From Rubripirellula reticaptiva (GTDB taxonomy: Bacteria; Planctomycetota; Planctomycetia; Pirellulales; Pirellulaceae): DNA of 64,000 bases. This document shows positions 63,596 to 64,000 of the stretch, in pieces; the first letter of the stretch is position 1; each line of letters starts with the position of its first letter. The position numbers and the translations under genes are program-made. The stretch spans positions 204,552 to 268,551 of the forward strand of contig NZ_SJPX01000003.1 in NCBI RefSeq assembly GCF_007860175.1, given 5' to 3'. The notes beneath the pieces are model-generated. The model worked only from the letters and a program-made list of their open reading frames with translations. It made no database searches and was not told the origin of the DNA.

Positions 63596-63799
63596 CTACC
63601 GCTGTTCGCGATACGTTTTCCAGCTCATGAAAATCATCGCTGAGCCGAGCACGACGAACACGATGTCCATCAACAGGCTGGCCGAACGCATCGGCGCAAC
63701 ATCTTGCATACCGGCGAACCCCATCGCGGCGTCGGCAAGGAACAGCACGACAATCAGAATGGACGCCACAAGGCTGATAAGACAAAGAGCCTTGGGCAT
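63596..63799 (-). CDS. Small two-helix membrane protein
   Basis: A 67-residue protein from ATG 63799 (a TTG lies directly before it). Two hydrophobic segments (LCLISLVASILIVVLFLADA and LLMDIVFVVLGSAMIFMSW) are joined by a short loop (MGFAGMQDVAPMRS), ending KTYREQR. The pattern 'D...G.....G.P' in the loop and the W..Y end suggest a conserved planctomycete family. Function unknown. Nothing is recognised between it and the window end at 64000. Confidence 0.7.
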   Translation of the reverse strand: MPKALCLISLVASILIVVLFLADAAMGFAGMQDVAPMRSASLLMDIVFVVLGSAMIFMSWKTYREQR

Positions 63800-64000
63800 C
63801 AAATTCCTCGTCGAAAGTCAGAGATCAGGAGATTAGTCATCAGGGTGCCGAATTCATGGGTGGGTCGCAGTATAGTTGCAATTCGCTGCGTTTCCCAAGC
63901 CTATCAAGGCCCGCTAAAGTAAACCGGCAAAGAGTAGCGTCTGGATGTGACGATTGCTCGGAACTTGACGCGTCTTTTTACGGGATTTCTTGATGGCGAC

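Overview
The window reads as the chromosome of a planctomycete, most likely a Rhodopirellula/Rubripirellula-like member of the Pirellulaceae. The diagnostic content is a DUF1559 pseudopilin preceded by a small lipoprotein (34.7-36.2 kb), a DUF1592-DUF1552 pair of the planctomycete cytochrome type (36.4-39.8 kb), two CRTAC1-like FG-GAP/ASPIC-UnbV lipoproteins, BatC/BatD proteins, a ThuA-domain protein, and an elongation factor G resembling the spirochete-planctomycete-deltaproteobacteria (spdEFG1)/mitochondrial EFG1 type. No tRNA, rRNA or CRISPR array was recognised.

Region 1 (1-26 kb) is gene-sparse. It holds many envelope and stress-type genes: the DUF421 tail, a CAP-domain protein, a YbdK-like carboxylate-amine ligase coupled to an M20 amidohydrolase, DUF4235, a GS17M-like glycine-zipper protein, PfpI/DJ-1, a six-BON-domain protein, a DUF892 ferritin-like protein, an orphan receiver domain, a baeRF-type protein, DUF2254, BrkB/YihY, PAP2, an aldehyde dehydrogenase, a CurA-like reductase and an AlkD-like protein. 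Between them lie decayed genes that can be read only by changing frame: a YheT-like hydrolase, an AI-2E transporter, a small membrane protein, a coiled-coil protein, an Asp-rich protein with one nonsense codon, and an SDR with an internal deletion. Short dispersed hairpin repeats of two apparent families occur in the same region.

Region 2 (26-36 kb) holds two divergent paralogous TPR/FG-GAP lipoproteins. Between them are a frameshifted ISAs1-family element and the DUF4097 gene it appears to truncate. The small lipoprotein and DUF1559 gene follow, closed by a clear intrinsic terminator.

Region 3 (36-64 kb) is dense and mostly intact. It holds DUF1592/DUF1552, a double ABC-2 permease, epmB and efp head to head, mgtE, a lactonase-like amidohydrolase with a zinc alcohol dehydrogenase, FxsA, ThuA, and a minus-strand run of thioesterase, ABC-2 permease, an ABC exporter-like protein with every ATPase motif lost, and a DUF1080-like secreted protein. 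After these come rpsR, fusA, BatD and BatC-like proteins, a divergent HD-GYP protein and a rhomboid protease. The most unusual single object is the motif-less ABC protein at 49.1-51.0 kb. The most unusual non-coding signal is the repeat with the conserved loop TTCTTGGCGA.
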